A program made the position numbers and the translations under genes. From NCBI GenBank assembly GCA_964242595.1, contig CAXTBC010000001.1, forward strand, positions 1 to 64,000: a stretch of 64,000 bases of DNA, written 5' to 3'. The stretch is from BOG-908 sp964242595 (lineage in GTDB: Bacteria; Pseudomonadota; Alphaproteobacteria; Acetobacterales; Acetobacteraceae). The notes below the pieces were generated by a model. The model made no database searches. It saw nothing but the letters and a program-made list of their open reading frames with translations, and was not told where the DNA came from. Shown here piece by piece: positions 34,007 through 42,788 of the stretch (the stretch's first letter is position 1; each line of letters opens with the position of its first letter).

Positions 34007-35388
34007 CGGGAAGCAAGGCCTTCTTTTTTGAAAAAAAGAAGCAAAAAACGTTTGCTCGGCTGTCGCGGTCTTCTCCGGCCTTCGGTACGCTCGGGTGGGT
34101 TGCCATTGTGCGGTTGGGCGTCGTCAACGCTGCGCTTGGCGCGGTGGTGGCGCTGGTCACCTTTACGCTGAACCGGGTGATGACGGTGGAGTTGGCGTTG
34201 CCGGCGCTGCTGCCGGGGACACTCGTGGCGCTGCATTACGCCGCCCAGCTTGTCCGGCCGCGCCTCGGCTTCGGGTCGGACCGTAGCGGGCGCCGCACGC
34301 CGTTCATCGTCGGCGGGCTGGCGGCGCTCGCTTCCGGCGGCATGCTGGCCGCCGTTGCGGTCGCCTGGATGGCCAGCAATCGCTGGGCCGGCGTCGCGCT
34401 GGCCGTGCCGGCCTACGTGCTGGTGGGCGCCGGCGCGGGTGCCGTCGGCACCTCGTCGCTGGCCCTGATGGCTGTGCAGGTGGCTCCCGGGCGGCGCCCG
34501 GCCGCGGCCACCATCTTCTGGGTGCTGATGATCCTGGGCGTGGTCGTCACCGCCGGCGCCACCGCCCACCTGCTGCACCCGTTCTCCTGGCAGACCCTGG
34601 TGCGCGTGGCCGGCCTGGTGTCGGGTATCGCGTTCCTGGTGGGCACGGCCGCCATCTGGCGCCTCGAGGCCACGGCCGCGCCGTCTACCCGGCCGGTAGC
34701 CGGGCGTACGCCGGGCTTCGCTGCCGCCCTGCGCGGCATCTGGCACGAGCCGGCGTCCCGCCGCTTCGCCATCTTCGTCTTCGTCTCCATGCTCGCCTAC
34801 AGCGCGCAGGAGCTGATCCTCGAGCCTTTCGCCGGCACGGTTTTCGGGCTGGATCCCGCCCGCACCGCCGGCCTGACCGGCCTGCACAACGGCGGCGTGC
34901 TGTGCGGCATGCTTCTGGTCGCCATCGGCGGCAGCCTGGCCGGTGCCGGCCAGCGCGCCAGGCCGATGCGCCTGTGGACGATGGGTGGCTGCGCCGCGTC
35001 GGCAGCTTGCCTGGCGGCCTTGGCCGGCGTCAGCCTGCTTGGCCAGGCAGCGCCGCTGCGCGTGCTGCTGCTGGCCCTCGGCGTTGCCAACGGCGTGTTC
35101 GCCGTCTCGGCGATCGGCGCCATGCTCGGCTTGGCGGGCAACGGCGGCGGGGCACAGGAAGGGGTGCGCCTTGGGGTCTGGGGCGCGGCGCAGGCGGTGG
35201 CGATGGGACTCGGCGGCCTGGCCAGCACCGGCGCCAGCGACCTCGCACGGCTGCTCCTCGGCGCCCCGAACACCGCTTACGCGGCCGTCTTCTGTGCGCA
35301 GGCCGCGCTGTTCCTGGCCGCCGCCGCTTTGGCGAAGGGCGTGTTCAGCAGTTGCGCAACCAGCGTGGCCCAGGCCGTCGCCGCATGA
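34003..35388 (+). CDS. bch2: PucC-like MFS protein Bch2 with repeat-encoded N-terminus
   Basis: BCD-family membrane protein encoded between bchG and bchP in many clusters (orf428-type). The native start region LGWVAIVRLGVVNAALGAVV and LNRVMTVELALPALLPGTL are clear. No start codon lies just before LGW. The GTG at 34003 overlaps the bchG stop as GTGA and reads through the left arm of a family-1 repeat (GSKAFFFEKKKQKTF), adding about 34 residues to a 461-residue protein. A GTG at 34108 would cut into the conserved start. Confidence 0.88.
   Translation: MTGSKAFFFEKKKQKTFARLSRSSPAFGTLGWVAIVRLGVVNAALGAVVALVTFTLNRVMTVELALPALLPGTLVALHYAAQLVRPRLGFGSDRSGRRTPFIVGGLAALASGGMLAAVAVAWMASNRWAGVALAVPAYVLVGAGAGAVGTSSLALMAVQVAPGRRPAAATIFWVLMILGVVVTAGATAHLLHPFSWQTLVRVAGLVSGIAFLVGTAAIWRLEATAAPSTRPVAGRTPGFAAALRGIWHEPASRRFAIFVFVSMLAYSAQELILEPFAGTVFGLDPARTAGLTGLHNGGVLCGMLLVAIGGSLAGAGQRARPMRLWTMGGCAASAACLAALAGVSLLGQAAPLRVLLLALGVANGVFAVSAIGAMLGLAGNGGGAQEGVRLGVWGAAQAVAMGLGGLASTGASDLARLLLGAPNTAYAAVFCAQAALFLAAAALAKGVFSSCATSVAQAVAA
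34010..34080. repeat. Family-1 repeat, copy 6 (left half only)
   Basis: Contains the left arm with CTTCTTTTTTGAAAAAAAG and the inner CTGTCGCGG block but no right arm. It lies entirely inside the bch2 reading frame. Confidence 0.88.
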
Positions 35389-35402
35389 ACCAGGAGGTTT
35401 GC

Positions 35403-36797
35403 ATGACCCGAGGAACGTTGGCGGCCGAAGGCAAGGCAAGCAGTCCTTTTTTGAAAAAAAGGACCAAAAAACTTTTGCTTTCCCGCATCGGCAAAAGCCG
35501 GGACTCCCAGGAAACACCGAAGCAGCGGAGAGGGCGGGGGAACAGAAGTTTTTTGCTTCTTTTTTCCAAAAAAGAAGGCCTTCCTTCCTGCCCCACCCAG
35601 GACAGCCTCACCTACGACGCCGTAGTCGTAGGCGGCGGCCCGTCGGGTGCCACGGCCGCCCACGTCCTGGCCAAGGCCGGCCGCCGCGTGGCGCTGCTGG
35701 ACCGCGCCGGCCGGATCAAGCCCTGCGGCGGCGCCATCCCGCCCCGCCTGGTACGCGACTTCGACGTGCCCGCCTCGCAGATCGTCGCCCGCATCCGCGC
35801 CGCCCGCATGGTCTCGCCGCAGAACGCGCAGGTGGACATGCCGATCGACGGCGGCTTCGTCGGCATGGTGGACCGCGAGCACTTCGATGCGTGGCTGCGC
35901 GAACGCGCTACGGCCAGCGGCGCCGAACCACACACCGGCACGTTCGAACGCGTGACCCGTGATGCGGACGGCACTGCCGTGGTGCATTACCTCGCCAAGG
36001 ACGGCACGTTCGTTCGCCTGCGCACCCGCGCCGTTATCGGTGCCGACGGCGCCAAGTCGGTGGTGGCCAAGCAGTGCGTGAAAGGTGCAGACCGGGTGCC
36101 TTACGTGTTCGCCTACCACGAGATCCTGCAGGCGCCAGAGCAGGCGCGTGACGCGCTGGGCCGGTTGTTCGAGCCTGACCGTTGCGACATCTTCTACCAG
36201 GGCAAGCTGTCTCCGGATTTCTACGGCTGGGTGTTCCCGCACGGAGACACGGTCAGCGTCGGGTCCGGCTCGGCCAAAAAGGGTTTTTCCATACGCGGCT
36301 CCGTCACCGCGTTGCGCGAGGCGGCCGGCCTTGCGGACGCCCTCACCATCCGCCGCGAAGGCGCACCCATCCCGATGCGGCCGATGCGGCGCTGGGACAA
36401 CGGATGCGACGTGGTCCTGGCCGGCGATGCCGCCGGCGTGGTTGCCCCGGCGTCTGGCGAGGGCATCTACTACGCCATGGAAGGCGGCCGGCTGGCTGCC
36501 GAAGCGGTGGACAAGCTTTGCGCCACCGGCAACGCGCGCGCGCTGCGCGAACCGCGCCGCCTATTCATGAAAGCGCATGGGCGCGTCTTCATGATCCTCG
36601 GCATCATGCAGTGGTTCTGGTATAGCAATGATAAGCGTCGCGAGAGTTTCGTCAGCATGTGCCGCGACCCCGACGTGCAGAAGATGACGTGGGAGTCCTA
36701 CATGAACAAGCAGCTGACGCGCAGCAAGCCGGTGGCGAAAGCCAGGATATTCTTCAAGGACCTGGCGCATCTCTGCGGCCTGGCCAGCCCGTCATGA
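35403..36797 (+). CDS. bchP: Geranylgeranyl reductase BchP with in-frame repeat insertion
   Basis: FAD enzyme reducing the geranylgeranyl tail to phytyl. The dinucleotide fold YDAVVVGGGPSGATAAHVL and AGRIKPCGGAIPPRLVRDF identify it; C-terminal GDAAGVVAPASGEGIYYAME is typical. AGGAGG lies five bases before ATG 35403. Between MTRGTLAAEG and DSLTYDAVVV the frame runs through a complete family-1 repeat (about 48 residues, including SSPFLKKRTKKLLL), giving 464 residues where the family has about 400. No ATG, GTG or TTG lies between the repeat and the fold, so initiation must be in or before the repeat. An ATG at 35385 overlapping the bch2 stop is an alternative. Confidence 0.92.
   Translation: MTRGTLAAEGKASSPFLKKRTKKLLLSRIGKSRDSQETPKQRRGRGNRSFLLLFSKKEGLPSCPTQDSLTYDAVVVGGGPSGATAAHVLAKAGRRVALLDRAGRIKPCGGAIPPRLVRDFDVPASQIVARIRAARMVSPQNAQVDMPIDGGFVGMVDREHFDAWLRERATASGAEPHTGTFERVTRDADGTAVVHYLAKDGTFVRLRTRAVIGADGAKSVVAKQCVKGADRVPYVFAYHEILQAPEQARDALGRLFEPDRCDIFYQGKLSPDFYGWVFPHGDTVSVGSGSAKKGFSIRGSVTALREAAGLADALTIRREGAPIPMRPMRRWDNGCDVVLAGDAAGVVAPASGEGIYYAMEGGRLAAEAVDKLCATGNARALREPRRLFMKAHGRVFMILGIMQWFWYSNDKRRESFVSMCRDPDVQKMTWESYMNKQLTRSKPVAKARIFFKDLAHLCGLASPS
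35435..35588. repeat. Family-1 hairpin-arm repeat, copy 7 (inside bchP)
   Basis: Left arm with CCTTTTTTGAAAAAAAGG (35445-35462), right arm with CTTCTTTTTTCCAAAAAAG (35557-35575). It is a full copy, open in the bchP frame. Confidence 0.93.
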
Positions 36798-36849
36798 TAC
36801 CGCCTCGCGCCGTTTGCGTCGCTCGCCTGCCTTCACCCATCGAACAAGG

Positions 36850-37884
36850 ATGCCTTCCGTGCTGCTAGACACGTTGGTGCGCGACGATGCTGATTTCATC
36901 GACCTCCTGCCGCCGCCGCCGCGCCGCACGCGGCGCCACGCGCGGACGTTGCCGCTGCGCGTCGGCACCCGCCGCTCGCCTTTGGCGCTGGTGCAGACAC
37001 GCATGTTCCTCGATTTGTTGCGCGGCGTGTGCCCGGTGCTGCGCAACATGGACGTGTTCCAGGAGCACCTCATCCAGACCACAGGCGACGCCGTGCAGGA
37101 CCGCAGGCTCGCCGACATCGGCGGCAAGGGGCTGTTCGCCAAGGAGATCGACGAGGCGCAGATCGCCGGCCGCATCGACTTCGCCGTGCACAGCCTGAAG
37201 GACCTGGAGACCAACCTGCCGGACGGCATCGTGCTGGCCTGCACGCTCAAGCGCGAGGACGCGCGCGACACGCTGATTTTCGGCCATCCCGTGGCGCCGT
37301 CCGACGATCCCTACGCCGCCCTGCCGCACGGCGCGCTCGTCGGCACCTCCTCCGTCCGTCGCCAGGCGCAGCTTTTGCACGCACGGCCGGACCTGCGCAT
37401 GGGGCTTATCCGCGGCAACGTGCAGTCCCGCCTGGCCAAGGTGAGGGCAGGGGACTGCCAGGCCAGCCTGCTGGCGCTGGCCGGCCTAAAGCGGCTGGAC
37501 ATGGAACACGAGGCTTCCGTCATCCTAGAGACCGACGTGATGGTACCCGCCGCGGCGCAAGGCATCATCGGGGTCACCGTGCACGAGGATGACGTGGAGC
37601 TGCTCGAGATGCTCTCCGCCATCGAGGACCCGCAGGCCCGCGCCGTAGCCACCGCCGAACGCGCGTTGCTGCGCGTGCTGGACGGCACCTGCCACACGCC
37701 GATCGGCGGCCACGCGCGCATCTTGCCCAATGGCCGCCTGCACATCGTGGGCCTGGTGGCACGCGCGGATGGCAGCTTCCTGTTGCGGCGCTCGCTGGAA
37801 GGGCTGCCGCGGGATGCCGGGCTGATCGGCGCGGAACTGGGGGCTTCGCTGAAGCGGGACTCGCCGGCGGACGTGTTCAGTTAA
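36850..37884 (+). CDS. hemC: Porphobilinogen deaminase (hydroxymethylbilane synthase) HemC
   Basis: Polymerises four porphobilinogens to hydroxymethylbilane for all tetrapyrroles. VGTRRSPLALVQT, GKGLFAKEID, FAVHSLKDLET and GTSSVRRQAQLL are conserved, and the dipyrromethane-cofactor cysteine is C281 in GTCHTPIGGHA. At 344 residues it has about 35 extra N-terminal residues (Pro/Arg-rich) before LRVGTRRSP. It follows bchP by 52 bases; its stop adjoins a family-1 repeat. Confidence 0.95.
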   Translation: MPSVLLDTLVRDDADFIDLLPPPPRRTRRHARTLPLRVGTRRSPLALVQTRMFLDLLRGVCPVLRNMDVFQEHLIQTTGDAVQDRRLADIGGKGLFAKEIDEAQIAGRIDFAVHSLKDLETNLPDGIVLACTLKREDARDTLIFGHPVAPSDDPYAALPHGALVGTSSVRRQAQLLHARPDLRMGLIRGNVQSRLAKVRAGDCQASLLALAGLKRLDMEHEASVILETDVMVPAAAQGIIGVTVHEDDVELLEMLSAIEDPQARAVATAERALLRVLDGTCHTPIGGHARILPNGRLHIVGLVARADGSFLLRRSLEGLPRDAGLIGAELGASLKRDSPADVFS

Positions 37885-38012
37885 GGAAGGAAGCAGTTCT
37901 TTTTTGAAAAAAAGAACCAAAAAACTTTTGCTCCCTGTCGGGTGTCTTCTGAGCCAGCGCGCGACAGCGGAGTCAAAAGTTCCTTTTTTTCAAAAAAGAA
38001 GGCCTTGCTTGC
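37885..38012. repeat. Family-1 hairpin-arm repeat, copy 8 (hemC-tspO)
   Basis: Left arm with TTCTTTTTTGAAAAAAAGAA (37897-37916), right arm with CCTTTTTTTCAAAAAAG (37982-37998). It fills the whole gap between the convergent hemC and tspO genes and ends at the tspO stop. Confidence 0.9.
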
Positions 38013-38497
38013 TACGCGTGCCGTGTCACCGCCGAGAACGGCGCGTTCAGCCTGACGATGGCCCAGTTCAACCAGAACGCAAAGCTCACCCACACCAGGT
38101 AGGGCACGAAAAGCCAGCTCGCCGTCATCGAGTAAGGCCGCAGCCCGATCACCAGGGCAAGGACGGACACCCAGAGGAACGCATTCTCCGCCAGTGCCCA
38201 ATCCGGGCGCTTGAGCTTGAAGAACAGCGGGCTCCACAGCAGGTGCAGCACCCAGTTGGCGGCGAACAGAAGGGCAACCTGCGTGCGGCCCGCCGTGTCC
38301 GGCGCGCCACGCCATGCCAGCACGCCAGCCACCGCGGCGCTACCCAGGATCAGCGTCCACGCCGGGCCGAACAGCCAGTCGGGCGGCTGCAGCCGCGGCT
38401 TGCGCAAGCCGCGATACCACGGTCCCACGTCGGTCAGCAGGCCGCCGGCTCCGGCCAGGATCAGCGCCAGGGTAGCTGCCACCACGATCGTCATCAT
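38012..38497 (-). CDS. tspO: Tryptophan-rich sensory protein TspO
   Basis: Five-helix membrane protein of the TspO/MBR family that binds porphyrins and tunes photosynthesis gene expression in Rhodobacter. WYRGLRKPRLQPPDWLFGPA, NWVLHLLWSPLFF and YLVWVSFAFWLNWAI are family motifs. Length is 161 residues. It is convergent with hemC and marks the right edge of the photosynthesis cluster. I found no PpsR box in front of it. Confidence 0.93.
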   Translation of the reverse strand: MMTIVVAATLALILAGAGGLLTDVGPWYRGLRKPRLQPPDWLFGPAWTLILGSAAVAGVLAWRGAPDTAGRTQVALLFAANWVLHLLWSPLFFKLKRPDWALAENAFLWVSVLALVIGLRPYSMTASWLFVPYLVWVSFAFWLNWAIVRLNAPFSAVTRHA

Positions 38498-38641
38498 TGT
38501 GTCGAGCCTTTAGTCAGGGTGCATCGCCGCCCATGGTGGCACGAGACATGGTGTCGCGAGACAAGGCTAACGGACAATCTTTGTTCACCCGGCAAAACCG
38601 CTTTTAGAGATGCCGTCGGGCGGACAATCCTGATCCGGATG

Positions 38642-38698
38642 CAAGCTTGGAGCTCTGCCCCAAACCCCGCTGGGGCTTCGAGGCCCCAGACTCCCATG
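38642..38698. repeat. Family-2 repeat, copy b (half element)
   Basis: Only the half with GCTCTGCCCCAAACCCCGC and GGGGCTTCGAGGCCCC is present, in inverted orientation, ending at the stop codon of the cytochrome gene. Confidence 0.85.
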
Positions 38699-40315
38699 TT
38701 ACAGCTTGCCGCTGCCGGCCGCCGCAGTGTCCTGCCCCTTGCTGACGATGTCTGTGTAGACGCGCTCGGCGAAGCCATCCAGCGCCTCGGATTTCTGCAC
38801 CGGTCCGGCCAGGCTCGTGTCCGCTGCCACCACAGGGCAGTAGGCGATCGTCAGGCTGTTGATGATGTCGGCCTGCGTCGCCTTGGGCGCGCCCGCGCGC
38901 ACCTTCTGGATCAGCAGCTCGGCGTTGGCCAGCACGTTCTCCTGCGTGGTCTCGCTCAGCAGCTTGCTCATCTCCGGCGTGGCGATCGCGCGTGCCGTGT
39001 CGGTCTCGGCCAGCTTGGGGCAGCCGCCCGGCAGGTCCATCCCCAGCAACGTGGCGGTCGCCTTGCGCAGCGTGGCCACCTCGCCCGGGCCCACCTGGGA
39101 AGGCGCCGTGTTCCCCCAGGCGGACCTGACGTAGTTGGTGGCGTCGGCCACTTCCTGGTCGGTCATCTGCTGACCGATCGCCGGCATGGCGGAGTAGCTG
39201 CCCTGGGCGTTGATCCCGCCCAGGATCACCCGCAACACCGTCTCAGGCCCCTGCGCCAGCACCGTGCCGTTGCCGGCAAGGTTAGGCACGGCGCCGGCGA
39301 GACCCTGGCCGTTCTGCAGGTGGCAGGACGCGCAATAGTTCAGGTACGCCTGTCCGTTCACGGCCACCCGCTCGCTGTTCGCGGCCACCTTGGTGTCCTT
39401 GAAGCCTTCCTTGGGTGGCGTGGATTTCAGGTAGGCGACGACGTCGTGCAAATCCTCATCGGTCAGCTTGCCGAGGCTTTCGTGCATGGTCTGCGCCATC
39501 GGCCCTACCACCACGCCCATGTCGGGCGACGTGCCGGTCTTGAGGTAGTGGAAGACGTCCTGGTCGGAGTAGCGCCCGATTCCCTGTGTCTTGTCCGAGG
39601 TGATGTTGGGCGCATACCATTTGTCGATCGGGCCGCCGCGCAAAGACGCCGCCATGCTGGTATCGCCGAGCAGGTTGTTGCCGTTGTGGCACTCGCCGCA
39701 GTGCTCCAGCCCCTGCACCAGGTAGGCCCCACGGTTCACCTCGGCCGACTGCTTCGGGTCTGGCTTGAACTCGCCTGCCTTGAGGAACACCGCATCCCAG
39801 CCGATGAGGGCGGCGCGGATGTTGAACGGGAACACCAGCTTCAACGGCTTGCGCGGCGCGTGCACGGGCTCCAGCGAGAACAGGTAGGCCTTGATGGCCA
39901 GCGTGTCGTCGCGACGGACCTTGGTGTACCAGGGAAACGGCATGACCGGGTACAGGTGTTCGCCCTGCATGCCGATGCCCTGGTGGAACACGCGCACGAA
40001 CTGGTCGTCCGTGATGTTGCCTATGCCGGTGTCCTTGTCCGGCGTGATGTTCGGCGTCGAGATCGGGCCGAACGGGGTGTTCATGTAGAGCCCGCCCGCG
40101 TAGGGCTTGCCGCCGGGGGCGGTGTGGCAGGCGGCACAATCGCCAGCCGTGGTCAGGTATTTCCCATGCGCAATCAGCTCGACGTCAGGCCCGCCGGTAG
40201 GCAACGCGCCTGGTGCGGCCGGGCCTGCCAGAGCCACGCACGGTGGCAGCAGGACAGCCATCGAGCCGAAAAGCCGGCCCAGCGACTTCGTGTAAACCAG
40301 CCGGCTGTTGGACAT
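38699..40315 (-). CDS. Triheme cytochrome c, dehydrogenase cytochrome-subunit type
   Basis: Periplasmic cytochrome of 538 residues with a signal peptide (about residues 1-31) and three CxxCH sites: CAACH, CGECH and CASCH. The layout of repeated cytochrome-c domains (GKYLTTAGDCAACHTAPGG, HGKY-type starts, NITPDKDTGIG) is that of the cytochrome subunit of membrane-bound alcohol, gluconate or sorbitol dehydrogenases of acetic acid bacteria. No dehydrogenase or small subunit is adjacent, so it is an orphan here; substrate partner unknown. Confidence 0.88.
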   Translation of the reverse strand: MSNSRLVYTKSLGRLFGSMAVLLPPCVALAGPAAPGALPTGGPDVELIAHGKYLTTAGDCAACHTAPGGKPYAGGLYMNTPFGPISTPNITPDKDTGIGNITDDQFVRVFHQGIGMQGEHLYPVMPFPWYTKVRRDDTLAIKAYLFSLEPVHAPRKPLKLVFPFNIRAALIGWDAVFLKAGEFKPDPKQSAEVNRGAYLVQGLEHCGECHNGNNLLGDTSMAASLRGGPIDKWYAPNITSDKTQGIGRYSDQDVFHYLKTGTSPDMGVVVGPMAQTMHESLGKLTDEDLHDVVAYLKSTPPKEGFKDTKVAANSERVAVNGQAYLNYCASCHLQNGQGLAGAVPNLAGNGTVLAQGPETVLRVILGGINAQGSYSAMPAIGQQMTDQEVADATNYVRSAWGNTAPSQVGPGEVATLRKATATLLGMDLPGGCPKLAETDTARAIATPEMSKLLSETTQENVLANAELLIQKVRAGAPKATQADIINSLTIAYCPVVAADTSLAGPVQKSEALDGFAERVYTDIVSKGQDTAAAGSGKL

Positions 40316-40538
40316 GAACAGACCCTCCCCGACGACATTGTTGGCGAGTCACCGGCGCTCGACAGGGCCAGGACAAGCATGTCTTGCGGCGCTACCCAGA
40401 CAATATGCTGATCGCAGAGTAGAACCGAAACGGAAACCCGCCGCCCTGGCTGACAGTTGCCCGCTCACGAAAGCGTTTGCAGGAAAAACGTGGCGTTGGC
40501 GCATTCTTGCTTTGGGGACACGGCCAAAAAGGCAGACC

Positions 40539-41039
40539 ATGAGCGCAAGCAAGCCGGATGACAGCCTGTGGATCGGACGCTCGGCTGCCGGTTTCCTGTG
40601 GATGGAACACGCTGCTTACGTGGCGCTCGGCGGATTGTTGGGGCTGGCGATCCTGCTCGCCCTCGCCGGCACGGCATGGACCTTGGCGAACGGCCTGGGC
40701 GATTGGACCGGTACGCACACGATCCTGCAGGTGATCGACCGGCTGTTGTTTGCGCTGATGCTGGTGGAGATCCTGCACACGGTCAGGGCGTCGATGAAGT
40801 CGGGCGAGCTGAACTGCGAGCCTTTCCTCGTCGTTGGCCTGATCGCGACCATACGGCGCGTTCTCGTCATCACCCTGAAATCGTCAGAGACCACGCAGAA
40901 CACGTCTTTCAGCGCCGGCGACGACAAGCTTTTTCACGCCTCGATGACGGAACTGGGAGTTCTGGCTTTCCTGATCCTGGTCATGGTCATCTCGATTCGC
41001 CTGTTGCGGCCGATCCATTCGAAAACTGGTGGATCCTGA
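40539..41039 (+). CDS. PsiE-like phosphate-starvation-type membrane protein
   Basis: 166-residue protein with four predicted membrane segments. The acidic-arginine stretch EPFLVVGLIATIRRVLVITL is typical of the PsiE/DUF2371-like group. I start at ATG 40539; the frame is open further upstream without likely starts. Divergent from the cytochrome gene. Physiological role not deducible from the sequence. Confidence 0.75.
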   Translation: MSASKPDDSLWIGRSAAGFLWMEHAAYVALGGLLGLAILLALAGTAWTLANGLGDWTGTHTILQVIDRLLFALMLVEILHTVRASMKSGELNCEPFLVVGLIATIRRVLVITLKSSETTQNTSFSAGDDKLFHASMTELGVLAFLILVMVISIRLLRPIHSKTGGS

Positions 41040-41091
41040 GCAGCACGCGTTCGCGTCACGACTAAAGGCCTAAACCCATTCGAAAAAGTCT

Positions 41092-41178
41092 TAACAGGTT
41101 GGGGGTCTGGGGCCTCGAGGCCCCGTCACGCGCAGGCGTGCTGCGCACGACGGGGTTTGGGGCAGAGCCCCATGCTCG
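41092..41178. repeat. Family-2 repeat, copy c (variant half element)
   Basis: GGGGCCTCGAGGCCCC is followed by an extra GC-rich dyad (CGTGCTGCGCACGACGG) before GGGGTTTGGGGCAGAGCCCC. It lies between convergent genes. The same variant, inverted, is seen at 48026. Confidence 0.85.
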
Positions 41179-41201
41179 CTTACCCGGCCCCGCGACTAAC
41201 C

Positions 41202-42575
41202 TCACTCAGGCTGCGCTATCGCCGACGCGTCGATCGCCTTGAACCCGATACCGGCCCCGCTCCAGGTCGCGTAGTCGTTGATGGACTGCGCGGCTTGCGA
41301 GGCGGGCGGGTGGTACCGAGGAGCCGTATCGCCGGTGGCACCGACCCCCTGCACGTTCAGCGATGCGCCGCTGAACGCCCAGAAATCGTTGCCCGCAATC
41401 GCTACTGCGCCGTTGCCACCGGTCAGGTCGGCAAAACCCGGATCGTGGGGCGCAGTGCCCTCGGTGGTGTAGATGTTGCCGCCCACGTGGTCGTTCTGCA
41501 GTTGCTGGAAGCTGCCCTGTGGCAACTGGTCAGCCTCGTCCTGCTGGAACAGGCCGTCATCGGTGATACCGGTTCCGGTGTCGAAGATGTTGCCGGTGAT
41601 CCTGTTGTTGCTGCCGCCGTGGATCTCGAACACGTCGGACATGGTGGGCGTGGCCTGGATGATGTTGCGGGTGATGGTGATGCCGGAGGCGTTGTCGTCG
41701 AGGTAGATGCCTACGGCGTGCGTCGCCGAAGCGGAGCCCACGCCCGTCACGTAGTTCAGTGAGATCGTGATGCCGGCGGCCGCGATCTGGCTGCGGCCGA
41801 GGACGTAGATGGCGCCGCTGTCGTCGCTGAGCGTGTTCGTCCCGATCAGCCCGTTACGGGTGATCACCGCGTTGTTGTTCTGCGTGTCGCTGCTGCCGGG
41901 CGGATCGAAATCCGTCAGGCTGATGCCTGCGCCGGCGGCGTTCATGATCAGGTTGTGGCCGACGAGGCTGTGCGTGGTGCCGTGCAGCCAGATCGCGCCC
42001 AGCGTGCCCGGCGCGGCGCAGCCGTTGACGACGTTGTCCGTGACGCTGTCGTTTGCAGCACCGTCCTTGGCCTCGATGGCGCTGAAGGTGGCGTTGGTGA
42101 CCACGCTGCGGGTGACGGAGCTGAGGCTGGTGCCGTCCAACAGCACGGCCTGGCCGACACCGGTGAAGCTGTCGTCGACGATGCTGACATGCGTGCTGTT
42201 CAGCAGGGTGATGGCGATGCTGCTGTCGTCTCCCTGGAACGCCAGGCCAGACAGGGTCACCCACGACGCGCCCGTCACGCTGAACGTGCCCACGACCGTG
42301 GCGCTGCCGGGCGCGGACGAGATCGTCAGCCCGTTATCGGCCGGAGCCAGCGTGTCGTTCTCCGTGTAGGTGCCCGGCGCCACGATCACGTGGTGCGAGC
42401 CGGCGATCTCCGCGGCGGCGATGCCCTGCTGGATGGTGGCGTATCGGCTGTTACCACCGACGTGGATCGCAGGCGGGCCGGAGGACGTCGCCGGCCTGGC
42501 GCTGCCCGCGATGCAGACGGCGGCCAGCGTGACGCTCCCGAAGCAAACAACCGCCCGATTCCTTACCCCGCCCAT
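41202..42575 (-). CDS. Secreted right-handed parallel beta-helix protein
   Basis: 457-residue protein with an N-terminal signal (MGGVRNRAVVCFGSVTLAAV) and many Asn-rich parallel-beta-helix turns (NLIMNAAGAGISL, GIYLDDNASGITITRNIIQA, GNIFDTGTGI). The family includes polysaccharide lyases, epimerases and surface proteins; no catalytic residue set can be assigned by eye. GGAGG lies six bases before ATG 42575. Divergent from a similar gene at 42789, suggesting an old duplication or a shared surface role. Confidence 0.85.
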   Translation of the reverse strand: MGGVRNRAVVCFGSVTLAAVCIAGSARPATSSGPPAIHVGGNSRYATIQQGIAAAEIAGSHHVIVAPGTYTENDTLAPADNGLTISSAPGSATVVGTFSVTGASWVTLSGLAFQGDDSSIAITLLNSTHVSIVDDSFTGVGQAVLLDGTSLSSVTRSVVTNATFSAIEAKDGAANDSVTDNVVNGCAAPGTLGAIWLHGTTHSLVGHNLIMNAAGAGISLTDFDPPGSSDTQNNNAVITRNGLIGTNTLSDDSGAIYVLGRSQIAAAGITISLNYVTGVGSASATHAVGIYLDDNASGITITRNIIQATPTMSDVFEIHGGSNNRITGNIFDTGTGITDDGLFQQDEADQLPQGSFQQLQNDHVGGNIYTTEGTAPHDPGFADLTGGNGAVAIAGNDFWAFSGASLNVQGVGATGDTAPRYHPPASQAAQSINDYATWSGAGIGFKAIDASAIAQPE

Positions 42576-42788
42576 CGGCACCTCCAACGGAGCGGCGCCC
42601 GCAGCGCACCGGTTCCAGGCCGGATCATGGGCGAGCCGTCTCGGCCGGGAAACGACGCGTCCGGCCGGCGGCAGTCGATTAGGGGTTAACTCAGCATGGT
42701 GGCCGATCAGCAACGTGTCATAATTAAGGCTTGCCGAATGCAACCTTAGGTGGTTCGTGCTACCGCATCCACGTCTTCAGGTTGTCTT

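Noticed and set aside
38498..38640. PpsR box before tspO
   Set aside because: TGT and ACA triplets occur but none 12 bases apart.
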